64,000 nucleotides of DNA from Chondrilla cf. caribensis (GCA_964020155.1 OZ026548.1:3502397-3566396), one strand, 5' to 3'. Positions 38,205-50,203 are shown, numbered from the stretch's first letter. Numbers and translations are program-made. The notes: generated by a model from the letters alone, not told the origin.

Positions 38205-41200
38205 CTTTCGATACTGATGAAGCTCTTGGTTTTCCCAACACACTCACTGTGACCAATATTGCAGCCATTACATCACCTTATTGCAATCCACAGCATACTG
38301 TATACATGGGGCATGCATACTGCATAGGGTATACCCATTGCATAAGGTACACACTTACACTGTGCATACAGTACGTACTTCCAGATTTCACTCTGTCCAT
38401 GACACAAGTGTGGTCTTTCCTTCACAATCCACTGAATGTAACATATACCTACACACAGTAGACAAAAGACATGATCCTAGGTATGCATACGTACGTATAT
38501 GATGTAGGGACATCTACTGTATATGAATGTACATACGTACACATGCACACACACACATACGTATGACTGTATTTATGAATGCATGCATGCACATATGTAC
38601 TGTAAAAACACATACAGTAAGTTTGTACCCATACACATACAGTACATATGAATCAGATTATGTAACTGCAGTCTGACTTGTACCTTCTTCGAAGTCATCC
38701 TTCACCTCCAAGGCAACCAATAATAGCTTCAGACAAGCTACAGACAAAGGACAGGACATGACAAACTACTAACATAGGGTCATATGTGTATTGATAGGTT
38801 GAATGAATAGTTTGTAATACTATATACGTACATGTAATGTACAGTATATACTATTTTTGACATACTGTTAAACGTTGAAGTTGCTTTTACATATTATGTG
38901 TACAGTTTGTGGGGACTTTTGTTTATGTCTTTCCAGACTGTAGTTATTTCTGAATTTCAATAGACTACCAGGCACCTGCTATCATAATTCTACTAACATG
39001 CTCACTACCTTAGTGGTATTTCTTGTGTTCCATATAAGGTAACATGTACAGTGTACGTACTATCATTTTTTGAAGTTGTACTCATTTCAGTACTCCAACG
39101 AAGTTGTTATGGAGTATAAGTAATTTGCATAAATCTTACTATAATGTTTGCACCACATAATATGTACATATCCATTACATGAAAATGTACATACTTAATG
39201 TCGTGTACAAGCTGTAAAGTAAATAGTACACATTTTTATGTGTGATTTCCCCCACAACACATGCTCATACCTGGGTAGTCCTCAATACCGAACAGCAGCC
39301 TGCACAGAGTGCTCAAACTGGGCCAATGAGAGGGACTGAGGTGGACGTTCTAAATATAAGCAATAAGTCAAACAGTTAACAGTATTTCAATACCTCAACT
39401 ACCACCTTGCACATGAGAACTGGGGAACACTGACACCTTGGAAGTACATTAGTACACCAATGTGGTATTGCTACAACTCCATCTTCACCAATACTGTAGT
39501 ACATACTGTGCAAGGAGTGTCAAGGTGGCAGGAATAGCAGTGCATGCAATGAACACCGAGGACCTTGGTCATATGTACTTTAGCAATACAGAGCTGCATC
39601 AAGTTCTGGCTAATCCACAATTTGACTATTTGATGTATTTACTGTAAATATGAGTGTAAGTGTATACTCAGTTCATATGATGTACATAAAGCATAGCAAT
39701 GTACTCTCCATAACAAAAGCCTTACATATTAAAAGGATTTGTATAAGCACTTAATCCTTGCATTGCAGACACAGTTGAAATGTAGTTGTATCCAATGATA
39801 GGACATCAAATTATGTACATGTACGTAAATACTAAACTTCAACAGTGTGTCTGCATCATAAGTTAACATTATATCCTTAACTATGATGAGCAGTTAGTTA
39901 CTTGAAAACAATGAGTCAGTTCAGAGACTTACTTGTTCCAGAGCCTGTCTAGCAACCATGAAGTCGCCCAACCTCATAGCGGTGGAGGACAAATGATGCA
40001 GTAGAGTCACATCAGTGTTGTCCAGCTGGCTTGCTTGTAGGAAGTGGCTGAGAGCAGTCTTGTCATCGGATTCTTCCAAGGCTATCAATCCGAGATTCTT
40101 CAAACAGGAATACTCCAATTTGAGCGACACTCTATCCAAAGGTGTACCCTTGCTATTCTGTTGGAGAGGAAAAGTGATTACTAGTGCATTGTACATATAA
40201 CAACATTGAAATATATTTTAAAAGCCCTAACAACATTCAGAAATTCAACTTGTGTAAAAGACCCAAAGAGTAGTAAAATAACGAGAATGATGATCTGTAT
40301 GTAGTGTAAATCCCAGTGTCCTACATGCACCCTGCCAATCATTAGCATTAACACACGTAAGAGCATATAAATGCATTGTCAGTAGCCCCAGGGTATACAG
40401 GACACCAACACAAGGTAACCATGGCACCCTCAACCAGGAAGGCGCTCACCTCTGGATCCCTTACGTGCTTGGCTCTTGAATCAGTTATGAAAGGTGACTT
40501 CAAAAGTGCACCAAATGACTCTTTTGCTGAACCAAGGTTCCCTTCATTGAGGTGCTTTAGTCCGTCTAAATGCAGCTGAACAGCCCTGGCTTCCTGCATG
40601 GATGTACATGAGTTGCAAATACTAACAATACAAAAGCAATCACTGGCAGTGGAAGATGATAACACAAGGACAGACTTGAGGCATTTATTTTCTGCCACAT
40701 AAAAGAATGAGTGGTTACTCTTGTATTCTATTCATAGGTGATATTTTGTGAAACAGTTTTATATGTGTGGTGTATATAGGGCCTCCCTTTCATTTTCACG
40801 TCATCCCTACATAATAGAGTGCTAACCCACACTATGATAGTGATGGAGCTCTTTTTTGAGGATTGTGTACTGTGTTTCTTTTCCTTGTCCCTCTGCTACT
40901 AATTCCACTGAGTACAGCAGTAGTGCATATACAGTACAGTTTGCTTAGTAAGTAACTTCACTCAGTCCTAGTTCATGTCACTACGTCCGCCAGTACTGAC
41001 CGTAAGCCTTACATCAAGCCTGTACTTCTTATCACAAGCACGGTGCTCCTGATAACAAGTACAGGCTTGATGTGCCCTTTGAGGTACTTACCAAGTAAGT
41101 CAGACTGCACTGTATACAGAAGTCTGAAAACAGCATATTAAACAATCAATGGAATGAATTTCGCTAATCATGTTCAAATACCTCAAAACGTTTCTCCATA

Positions 41201-41711
41201 CAAAACACTATTATGTTGTAAGGTAAAAGGATGGAGCTGATTTATTTCCAAGTCATTTGACAGTGGATAGATCTCACTATAATTTGCCTTGCCTGGTTTG
41301 CAAGCAATAAGACTTGAGAAGAATAAGACTTACATTAAATAACTTTATCAAAAATATGTTACGTCCGAAATTAGGCGCCCTTTCAATACACAAGTTTAGA
41401 AAATGTCTGTGCAATGCAATTACTGCAGCTAATATTGGTTAAGTATTTGTCAAAATTACATCCTCATCCCAAAGTACCCTTTCACCCTCCATCTATATCT
41501 ATACGCGTATAACTCACTGATGTACAAGACACAAAATGAATAGGTACGTACATCCTTTCTTTGATAAAATCGTGATCTTAGTGAACAGAAACCATACGCG
41601 GCTACATATTCGATCTAAACTCACTTCAGCCTCTTTCGTAACTCTCGGGACAGTTGATTTGACGAACGAATCGAGACTTTTCTGCTTGAAGTTCAGAGCT
41701 TGTATGTTCAT
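32130..41711 (-). CDS. CABIN1-like (Hir3-type) TPR protein, copy X, 5' part; 3' end broken
   Basis: Start ATG at 41,711. Twenty-one phase-compatible exons give an uninterrupted 605-codon frame: 41,711-41,625; 40,593-40,450; 40,157-39,933; 39,349-39,271; 38,737-38,684; 38,246-38,201; 37,767-37,731; 37,577-37,422; 36,458-36,428; 36,362-36,315; 36,208-36,102; 36,025-35,949; 35,891-35,832; 35,189-35,161; 35,092-35,014; 34,856-34,838; 34,466-34,222; 33,966-33,878; 33,695-33,625; 33,290-33,212; 32,781-32,729. The protein follows vertebrate CABIN1 in order: TKEAEEARAVQLHLDGL, TPR pairs with ALSHFLQASQLDNTDVTLL, HWPSLSTLCRLLF, a basic VGVKRRIPDF...KRRPSR patch, VSVLQLPNF. CABIN1 is the TPR scaffold of the HIRA histone H3.3 chaperone complex and binds calcineurin. 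Exons 22-27 of copy X' are missing here, exon 28 (32,420-32,380) has 7 extra bases, exon 29 is 32,184-32,130. The 3' half of the gene is absent. Confidence 0.8.
32939..33002. mobile_element. Hairpin (foldback) element in CABIN1 intron, copy X
   Basis: Arms of about 29 bp, GATATACAGACACTTTAGCT and its inverse, are separated by a 5-nt loop. This is a short foldback MITE or solo hairpin. The same hairpin, with several changes, is in copy X' at 59,991-60,055. Confidence 0.7.
35207..35602. repeat. Inverted duplication, left arm
   Basis: About 395 bp in CABIN1 intron 13, beginning ACAGCTTGTACACGACATC. It reappears in reverse orientation at 38,824-39,215. Copy X' has the same arm at 62,354-62,750. 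Confidence 0.9.
36604..36972. repeat. 15-bp minisatellite (about 24 copies) in CABIN1 intron, copy X only
   Basis: A tandem array of AGGACATCACCACAC with an occasional AGGGCATC variant. It lies in a ~800-bp segment (about 36,531-37,340) that is absent from copy X'. The 15-bp unit is a multiple of three and stop-free, so it produces a plus-strand HHHTG-type ORF and a minus-strand VVMSC-type ORF. Neither is likely a gene, since both are confined to the repeat and sit in an intron. Confidence 0.95.
37949..38202. repeat. Long interrupted CA microsatellite, abutting a CABIN1 exon
   Basis: About 250 bp of (CA)n with AACAC interruptions. Its right edge touches CABIN1 exon 6 (38,246-38,201). On the minus strand the donor of that exon is itself taken from the (GT)n run, and only the choice GATGT|GTGTGT keeps the frame to exon 7. 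Confidence 0.95.
38824..39215. repeat. Inverted duplication, right arm
   Basis: Reverse-complement copy of 35,207-35,602, in CABIN1 intron 4. The arms are about 3.2 kb apart and enclose exons 5-13. Differences between the arms are scattered single bases and small indels. Confidence 0.9.
40931..41113. mobile_element. Foldback MITE in CABIN1 intron 1
   Basis: Inner arms are a 24-bp near-perfect inverted repeat, ACATCAAGCCTGTACTT at 41,011 and its inverse ending at 41,073. Outer, more diverged inverted sequence starts with ACAGTACAGT at 40,931 and ends at about 41,113. There is no ORF. Confidence 0.6.
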
Positions 41712-41800
41712 GTTGGGGGCTCCGCCACCATTGGAAGAGGCGTTTAATGTAACAGCGATCGGTTCATAAACGCCAGTAGCTATTATTGTCACATGCGATA
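41712..41800 (-). promoter_or_regulatory. CABIN1 5'UTR / promoter-proximal region, copy X
   Basis: Immediately upstream of the start codon, in GCCCCCAACATGA context. It contains GCATGTGACAATAATAGC about 60 bp before the ATG, which is shared with the upstream regions of the ankyrin units (17,855; 31,190; 54,160). Homology to the ankyrin-unit series begins at this motif, so CABIN1 and the ankyrin genes appear to share a promoter-proximal sequence. The transcription start is not visible. Confidence 0.4.
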
Positions 41801-43010
41801 GCAACCCAGTTACAGTCAACCAATTACAAGTACTAGTACACGCGCACACGCGCGTACATTGTATTATGGTGTATATAATTGTACACTATTATAGAGTTAA
41901 TAATTGAAAATGTTAACATTGGGTGCATATATTGTGAATGCACAAACAGTTCATGTGCAGTCCCTTGACCTGGTCCAGTACATTACGAAGTGTCCCTGGC
42001 CGGGGACTAGGTTGAGAGATGATGGTCCAGTACATTTATAAACAATTGCACTTAAGTAACCACATTTGTACAATAATATTTCATCAGATTCATGATATTA
42101 TAATTGATCCTTCACTAGCACACAGTGAAGGTGGGATAAAATGAAATAATCACAGAACACAACATACAATTCAAACAATGAGTGATAAAATGTACAATTG
42201 AAATTATACAGATAAATAACAGATAAAAACAATGACATAATAAATAAATAAAACATAAATAATACATAATATTAGAGAAAAATGTACACGTACACAAATT
42301 GTGGCAGATGGCTCAGTCTCCTTGCAGCTGTCCTACTGAAGGCTGCAATATTTCCACACTAGACACAAACTGATATACATTGCATCAGATGACCAGTGTG
42401 TGTGCGTATACAATACAATACAATACATGTGTCAGTGTCTGTCTTTAGTTGGATACAAGTACATCATCTTCTGATGAGTCATGTCATGTTTGATGACCAT
42501 TACTTCAGTGCATTGCTCCATAAAATCCTTCAAAAATGCTTCATTGATCAGCTGATGTACAAAAAAAGGGAACAAGTAAGTGTTTAGGTAAGATGTAAGC
42601 AATAGATAGTGGAAACAGTACACAACACACACATGGTACATACTATGTATTATAGCATAAGTGTACATAATATTATTATACATGTGGTACATACAGTACA
42701 TAATGTATACACAGTACACCAGTCTAGATACAGTATGGAGAGTGTATGGATGTGTGCACACACGCATGCACCCACACCACACCACTCCTCCCACACACTA
42801 ACATTACTAAATGTACCTTTACACTCGCTAGAATCTCACAGCATTCTGATAGCTGTCAGAATGGATTGACAGGGAAATACTGAGCAGGATTATCAACATG
42901 GATACCAGAGAAACAACATGGTCACCTGGAAGCAGAGAACAAAACATAATGGTACACTTCATTTTCTACACAGAAGTCATCCACTCACCAACAACTAATC
43001 AGGATCTCCT
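41801..43010. other. Left flank of unit C
   Basis: From 42,056 it repeats the window's first ~1.2 kb (unit A). It holds an orphan exon-like segment at 42,432-42,551 and, at about 42,880-42,990, the splice-like segment conserved in all units. No complete gene is seen. Confidence 0.6.
42432..42551 (-). other. Orphan 3'-exon-like segment, unit C (40 codons with stop)
   Basis: A pyrimidine-rich tract and CATCAG acceptor precede a phase-0 open segment starting LINEAFLKDFMEQCTEV and ending YPTKDRH then TGA. The unit A homologue keeps the frame but has lost the acceptor. It lies 3' of ankyrin gene C on the same strand, past the minisatellite. No upstream exon with a matching phase-0 donor was found, so its gene is unknown. 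Confidence 0.35.
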
Positions 43011-44520
43011 TTGAGAGGTAGGTAGTGCACAGGAGGGTGTGTAGTCCGGCTAGATGAGTGGGTGGTTCTGGCAGATGATAGGGGTGGCACTGGCAAAGGA
43101 GAGGGTGTGGTCCTGAAAAAGGAGAGGGTGTAGTCCTGGTACTTGAGAAAGGTGATGTGAAGATGTGAAGATGTGGTACTGGTAGATAGAGTGTGATTCT
43201 TGTCAAGAAAAGGGGATGGCTTTAGTAAAAAGGTTTGGTCCTGGCAAATGAGGGTGCAGTTCTGGCAGAGTAAAGGGTGTGATCCAGGCGGATGAGAGGG
43301 GTGATCCTGGCAAAGAAGAGTGTGTCATCTTGCCGAAATAGAGGGGTAGTCCTGGGGAAGGAAGGGGTGTGGTCCTGGCACATGAGAAGGTGTGGTCCTA
43401 GCATAGGAGAAGATGATGTCCTGCTAGAGGAGAGGGATGGTCCTGATAAGCAACAGGGTGTGGGTCGGGCAGATGTGTAGGTGTGCACATTGGGAAAAAG
43501 AGGGTGCGGTCCTTGTAAAGGAGAAGTTGTGGTCTTGGCAAAGAGGAGGATATTATTCTGGCAAAGGAGAGGGCGTGGTCCAGGCAAAGGAGAGGTGTGG
43601 TCATGGCTAATGAGAGGGTGTGGTCCTGGCAAAGGAGAGGGTGTGGTCCTGGCAAAGGAGAGGGTGTGGTCCTGGCTAATGAAAGGGTGTATTTAAGCAA
43701 AGGAGGAAGTTGGTTCCAACAAAGGGTAGGGTGTTGCTTTGGCATATGTGAAGGTATGGTCCTGGCAGATGAGAGGAGTGGTCCTGGCAGATGAGAGGTG
43801 TGGTCCTGGCAGATGAGAGGAGTGGTCCTGGCAGATCAGAGGAGTGGTCCTGGAAGATGAGAGGAGTGGTCCTGGCAATTGAGAGGAGTGGTCCCCGTAG
43901 ATGAGAGGAGTGGTCCTGGAAGATGAGAGGAGTGGTCCTGGAAGATGAGAGGAGTGGTCCTGGCAATTGAGAGGAGTGGTCCCTGTAGATGAGAGGAGTG
44001 GTCCTGGAAGATGAGAGGAGTTGCTTTGGCAGATGAGAGGAGTGGTCCTGGCAATTGAGAGGAGTGGTCCTGGCAGATGAGAGGAGTGGTCCTGGAAGAC
44101 GAGAGGAGTTGCTTTGGTAGATGAGAGGCGTGGTCCTGGCAGATGAAAAGAGTGGTCCTGGCAGATCAGAGGAGTGGTCCTGGCAGATGAGAGTGGTCAT
44201 GGCAGATGTGAGAAGTGGTCCTGTAGATCAGAGGAGCGGTCCTGGCAGATGAGAGGAGTGGTCCTGGCAGATCAGAGCAGTGGTCCTGGTAAATGAGAGG
44301 AGTGGTTCTGGTAGATGAGAGGTGTGGTCCTGGAAAGTTTGAGAGTGTGGTACTTGGGACTGTGGTAAAGTTAGCGATGTGGTCCTGGAAAGCTAGCAGG
44401 TGTGGTACTCCTAAAGGAGAAGGTTTACTTCTAACAGATGAAAGGGCTTGGTCCTGCCAGATGAAAGTGTAGTATGGCAGAGCAGTGGATGTACTCCTGG
44501 TAGGCTATTGGGTGTGGTCC
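43010..44520. repeat. 22-bp minisatellite array, unit C (about 1.5 kb)
   Basis: Same family as in units A, B and D. The first ~700 bp are diverged and the core (43,760-44,330) is homogeneous, with private variants such as GTGGTCCTGGCAATTGAGAG and GGAAGATGAG. Array length differs in every unit. Confidence 0.95.
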
Positions 44521-44613
44521 TGAATTAGAGATCACAGACATTCTGTCGGACTTATATACCAGGTAAGATCTTTTTCCAACAATAGAGCTAAGTGTGTTCT
44601 CTTAACAATCATA

Positions 44614-47600
44614 TCAGTATTTGGTGGGATAGGTGGGTCCAGTAGTTGGATCAGTAGAGGTGGGTGGAGTAGAAACAGAGAATGGTGGATATCCTTTTTC
44701 TGCAGGAATAAGAGATAAGAGTATAAACACCTCACATGTCTTGTGTGATCCAGCATATAAACCACAAAATAATACACCATACACAAGATGTACAATGAAA
44801 TACAACATGCACTCACACACACACATACAGAGTCGGTGAAGATGGCGAAGGGCCACTCCATGGATGAGGAAAGTGGTGATTTAAAGTTTAGAGACAATTG
44901 TTGAACTGTATCACCAATATCACAGATGAGCACATGTAGTGAGTATGGAAACAAATAGATGTAGTGAGTTTGGGGATACATGTAGAAATGAATAAATACA
45001 TTAAAGGATGTAATTCACAATGCATTGTACTATACATCTATGAATCCAATAAGGATCTGACGACATTCAAGCTAGTGCTGGGACGATTAATCAATCGATT
45101 TTCATTTTAAAACTGATTATCGATAATAGTGCAAGCAAATCGATTAATCACAGGAAGTAATTAAGTGAGTAGAACAGGAAGACACCCCCATCTTATTACC
45201 CAGAACCTTCACTCTGTGGGTTCAATTTCGTACCTTAAAAGCGAAAAAGACTCTATGGACTTCACTTCATGGACTACTCAGTCTAATAAAGTGGGAGTGG
45301 TTTCCGGTTACACCCACTAAATTGCTGCTACTAATTAATCGATTAATCAATCAGTTAATATGTACTGACAATCGATTTGAAAATTACAGTTGATTCCCAG
45401 CCCTAATTCAAACCATTGAACACTTACTGGTCAGGAGGTCCAATTCCTCCTTCATAGCTCTCCCGAGCCCACTCATCTTAGGGTAGCCGGGTATACTCCT
45501 CATCACCTCACACAGTTTACTGATACTGTCGGGATCGGCATGCTTCTGGAGGTGGAGGAGAAGCTTCTCGTTTCCTTTACTCACACTACAGTGGTCAATA
45601 TCATAAGCAACATCTTCAGAGATAACTTCTTTGATTTCCAGTCTTGACACAATAGCATGTGAGTCAACATCATGGAGGAACCTTTCACTGAACTTTTTCA
45701 TGAAAGCCTTCGAGTCAAATCCTCCACCTGCACACAAGAAGGGTACACTCATAACTTGTCCAAACACTCCACTATCCTCAATCTACCTGTTGAAGGACTA
45801 GCAGTAACAGGACAGATTGGGATGTATACATACATGTAGCACAGACTATGAATACCGTATTCTCTCTAAAATTTCAATATCCGAAACTTCGTTAGATACA
45901 AGTTTCTTGGTAAATTTATTTTAATCTCGACAAACTTCTTGAACACAAACACACACCTTGAAGGCTTCTTTTCACAGACGATGTGCTCTGCACTACATGT
46001 ACAGTCGATGGTGGTTCCAGTGGTGGGTGGGGTCTACACACTACAGGATACGAAGGGTGTGATACAGCAACAGAGGAAACATGAAAATGCTTGGACTTCA
46101 GTGAGGGCATCACGGTGGACTGGGTCTTGTCCTGTAGCAAAGTATTACAAAAGATGATGAATTACAAGAGATGAATGAATTCCCATTTCTAGTGCAGTCA
46201 TCTCCAGAAATACGTAACACACATAGTCACACTTACGTACTTGTGAAGATGCTAGTTCTTCTACAATCTTGGCTGTGATGTCATCAACAGTTTTCTTTGT
46301 CTCAAAGTACCCTATGGCATCAAGTAGGGTCTTCCATGTCACCTGGCTGCCGTGTTTCAACCAGTGCTTCAACATGGAGTAGTAAGCCTTGTCATCATTT
46401 GGAGCTTCCTCACCAAGTCTGTCCAGTTCATCCTCATCTACCTCCAAGAGATTTCCTACTCTTTCCCATTCGTCTTTGTGTTGTAGTTTGGACAGAACAT
46501 GCTTGTCTATGAGTGAACGACTGGGTCTTCCTCCCATGATCCTGTTAGCATCACTAATCTCTTCCCCTCCCACTAACTGGTAACCCAAAAAAAACAAAAT
46601 TCTTGAAGTGGTTTCTTTACCAACTTCGTCACATTCAAATAGCTCTTTTACAGCCAGCACAGGAACTATGTACTTCTGTTCCACCTGTTTTGGTAGGTTG
46701 GCCCACAGACCAGGTCCACCACCTGCTCTCTCGATCATACTGGCAATGTCGTGAAAGTCAAACTGACGAGCTATGTCTAGTGGACTTAGACCATTAGGAA
46801 AGGGCTCGTTAACTGTATACTTTGTAGATGAGTGAGAGATTAGCTTGTCTATGAAGACTTTGTAGTCCTTGGCACCTCTCTTGATACTACTTCCCCCAGA
46901 GTAATTCATTAAGATCTTGCACATTATCAAAGAAATGTGCAGTGGAGAGAGAGGACATTCATCTAGTAAATGAAGTTGTTGAAAGATATCAAGAACGGTT
47001 TGCAAAGTAAAGTATTGATACAAAACATTTTTTGTTATTGACCATGTTTGATGGGCTGCATCAGTGAACATACTCTCATCTCTGGAAAGTGTTGTTATCA
47101 CCAGTGGATCACCTGTGAAGGAACCTAAAATCAAGAGCTTACAAGGATCAAGAAGATTCCTATTCTTGAGAGAGAGAATGGATTCTCTGATGCTACCTCC
47201 AAGGTCATTGAAACCAGAGGCCTTACAGAGTTCATGCAATTTGTTCATCTGTCCACACATAACAGCTACTTCAAACATGGAAAGACCATAATGGTTTTGA
47301 GTAGTAAAATTACAATGTTTGGAAATTAAAAATTTCACAATTTCCACATGGCCTTCTCCAGCTGCCCACATTAAAGGAGTCAGACCCATGGGATTACAGC
47401 AATCAAGAGGATTATTATCAAGTACACATACCAGTTGATTAGGTGAATCTACCTCTGATTCAGTGGCCATTGGGTGTTGTGGATGATATTGCTCACATAT
47501 TGCATCTGATAATACTGTCACTACTTGTACAGAACCACTAAGAACTGCCTGATGTAGAGGAGTTCCAAAAACACCTGCCATTATGTCTGGATTAGCTCCC

Positions 47601-50203
47601 AACCTCAGTAATTCATGCACTGCTTCCAGTTTGCCTTCACCAGCTGCTGAATGGAGGGGAGTGTAGCCATCAGCATCTCCTCTATTGACATCCAAACCAC
47701 ATTCTACCAACCAACCTACTAATTCAACATGACCTCCTCCGGCAGCAAAATGTAGGACACTTTGACCACTACTGCTCACCACATCAATTGGACAACCTTC
47801 ATCCAGTAATACTGACATTACCTTCCTGTGACCACCCAATGCAGCCCAATGTAGTGGAGTCCCGCGAGTACCAGCAACCTTTGTCATCGATGCCTTTCCA
47901 CCCAATCTCAGCAATTCATGCACTGCTTCCAGTTTGCCTTTACCAGCTGCTAAATGGAGGGGAGTGTAGCCATCAGCATCTCCTCTATTGACATCCAAAC
48001 CACATTCTACCAACCAACCTACTAATTCAACATGACCACCTTGGGCAGCAAAATGTAGGACACTTTGACCACTACTGCTCACCACATCAATTGGACAACC
48101 TTCATCCAGTAATACTGACATTACCTTCTTGTGACCACCCAATGCAGCCTGATGTAGTGGAGTCCAATAAGTACCAGCAACCTTTGTCATCGATGCCTTT
48201 CCACCCAATCTCAGCAATTCATGTACTGCTTCCAGTTTGCCTGCAGCAGCTGCTGAATGGAGGGGAGTGTAGCCATCAGCATCTCCTCTATTGACATCCA
48301 AACCACATTCTACCAACCCACCTACTAATTCAACATGACCACCATGGGCAACAAAATGTAGGACACTTTGACCACTACTGCTCACCACATCAATTGGACA
48401 ACCTTCATCCAGTAATACTGACATTACCTTCCTGTGACCACCCAATGCAGCCTGATGTAGTGGAGTCCCATAAGTACCAGCAACCTTTGTCATCGATGCC
48501 TTTCCACCCAATCTCAGCAATTCATATACTGCTTCCAGTTTGCCTTTACCAGCTGCTGAATGGAGGGGAGTGGAGCCATCAGCATCTTCTCTATTGACAT
48601 CCAAACCACATTCTACCAACCAACCTACTAATTCAACATGACCACCTTTGGCAGCAAAATGTAGGACACTTTGACCACTACTGCTCACCACATCAATTGG
48701 ACAACCTTCATCCAGTAATACTGACATTACCTTCCTGTGACCACCCAATGCAGCTTGATGTAGTGGAGTCCCGTAAGTACCAGCAACCTTTGTCATCGAT
48801 GCCTTTCCACCCAATCTCAGCAATTCATGCACTGCTTCCAGTTTGCCTTCACCAGCTGCTGAGTGGAGGGGAGTGGAGCCATCATTAGCTTGTACATTAG
48901 CAAAAATTCCTCCAGTAATCAGTTCTCTGATCACTTTAACATGTCCTCCTTCTGCTGCTCTATGGAGGGCAGTACATCCATGATCATCTGCTACATCCAC
49001 TGGGCACCCATGTTCTAATATTGCTAACACAGTCTGTACATCACCAAGGTAGGATGATTGGAACAGCAAATCATGGACAGTCTCATCATCTAGTGCTGCT
49101 ATAAACTCTAGTCTTGTTCCCTTTTCACCTGAAACTTCTCTCTGCTCACACTCAACATTCTCCACTCCACCATACTTCAACAGTTCTTCCAGAGTTGAAT
49201 AGTTCTCACACATCACTGCCCATTTCAATGGGGTATTACCTTCATAATCTAAATAGTTAACATTGCTACCTAGATCAACCAGGGCACCTATAGGAGCCAC
49301 TCCTCCACTTGTTGCAGCATGATGTAAGGGAGTGCGGCCATGTCTGTCCACTGGATCAATGCAGCAACCTCTCTCGTGGAGAAGTTTTATCACCTCCACC
49401 TGTCCATGCAATACAGCATGATGGAGAATGGAACAACCCTCTTCATCAGTCAGGTCGGGTGATAATCCTAAATCGAGGTAATTCTTTACCAATACAATGT
49501 TCCCAGATTGGGCAGCCTCAAACACATCACCGTTATCATCTGTATCATAGTCTACTTTGTCCTTCAGCTCTTGATTCACTTCTTCCATTCCAGAGTTTTG
49601 TGGTGGACAGTCACTCTCTGAGATACCATTTCCATCTGGTTGTAGTTCTTCAACATGTACTGTTCCTCCATGTACACCTTCTGTAGTGAACTGTACACTA
49701 CTCACAATACAGTGAGATTCTACTTCCTGCTCACCACCCAAAATACAGTGAGATTCTATTAAATTTTTCTGTTTACAGCTCACAGTACCATGGGATACTA
49801 CTCCCTGTCCACTGCTAACAGTACTGCTGGATTGCTGGATTGCTTGATCACCACTGACAGTACTGTTGAATTCCACTTCCTGTTCACCACTCATGGTACT
49901 GTGGGATTCTTCTTGTTCACCATGGAATTCTACTTCCTGTTCCCCACTTGTAGTATCGTAGGATTCTATTTCCTGTTTACCACTTGCAGTACCATGTGAT
50001 ACTAGTTCCTGTTCACCCCCATATTTTAAATTCACAGTATCTGCTATGGCTTCATCACCTTGGTGTCCACTAAACTCTACAACTTCTTTGACCTCATGAC
50101 GTACACGTATTTCAGAATCTTGTATATTCTGTGCTGTCAGTGTATCTGTACTGTCATCCTCACTATCAATGTGATCTTTCTTTTGATATTTTGAGTCAGC
50201 CAT
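44614..50203 (-). CDS. Ankyrin / Death / CARD-like protein, copy C
   Basis: Four exons with consistent phases: 50,203-46,241 (1,321 codons), 46,131-45,957, 45,727-45,428 and 44,699-44,614. Start is ATG at 50,201-50,203 (MADSKYQKK). Domain order is as in copy A: acidic SGEQEVE-type N-terminus (to about residue 220), flanking ankyrin repeats, four 101-residue modules (about 460-865), further ankyrins, a Death domain near the end of exon 1, a Ser/Pro linker, a CARD-like exon 3, and a 27-residue tail ending GPTYPTKY. Exon 1 is exactly 3,333 bp (11 x 303) shorter than in A, so the main difference between the two is module number. Intron 3 carries a hAT-type MITE 15-22 bp from the donor of exon 3. 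This is the only copy with both an intact frame and an intact tail. Ligand and partners are unknown. Confidence 0.85.
45073..45405. mobile_element. hAT-like MITE in intron 3 of ankyrin gene C
   Basis: A 333-bp insertion starting TAGTGCTGGGACGATTAATC and ending ...TTGATTCCCAGCCCTA. It is flanked by ATTCAAGC and ATTCAAAC, an 8-bp target duplication with one change. The TAG-GCTGGG ends and 8-bp duplication are typical of hAT elements. The site is uninterrupted in copies A and B. The interior is rich in ATCGATTAAT and has no ORF. Confidence 0.85.
47611..48823 (-). repeat. Four copies of the 303-bp ankyrin module, copy C
   Basis: 1,212 bp of coding tandem repeat, 4 x 303. This equals one higher-order period of copy A, although C's modules are of a different, more uniform type (GGHRKVMSVLL, VVSSSGQSVLH, REDADG or RGDADG). 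Confidence 0.95.
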
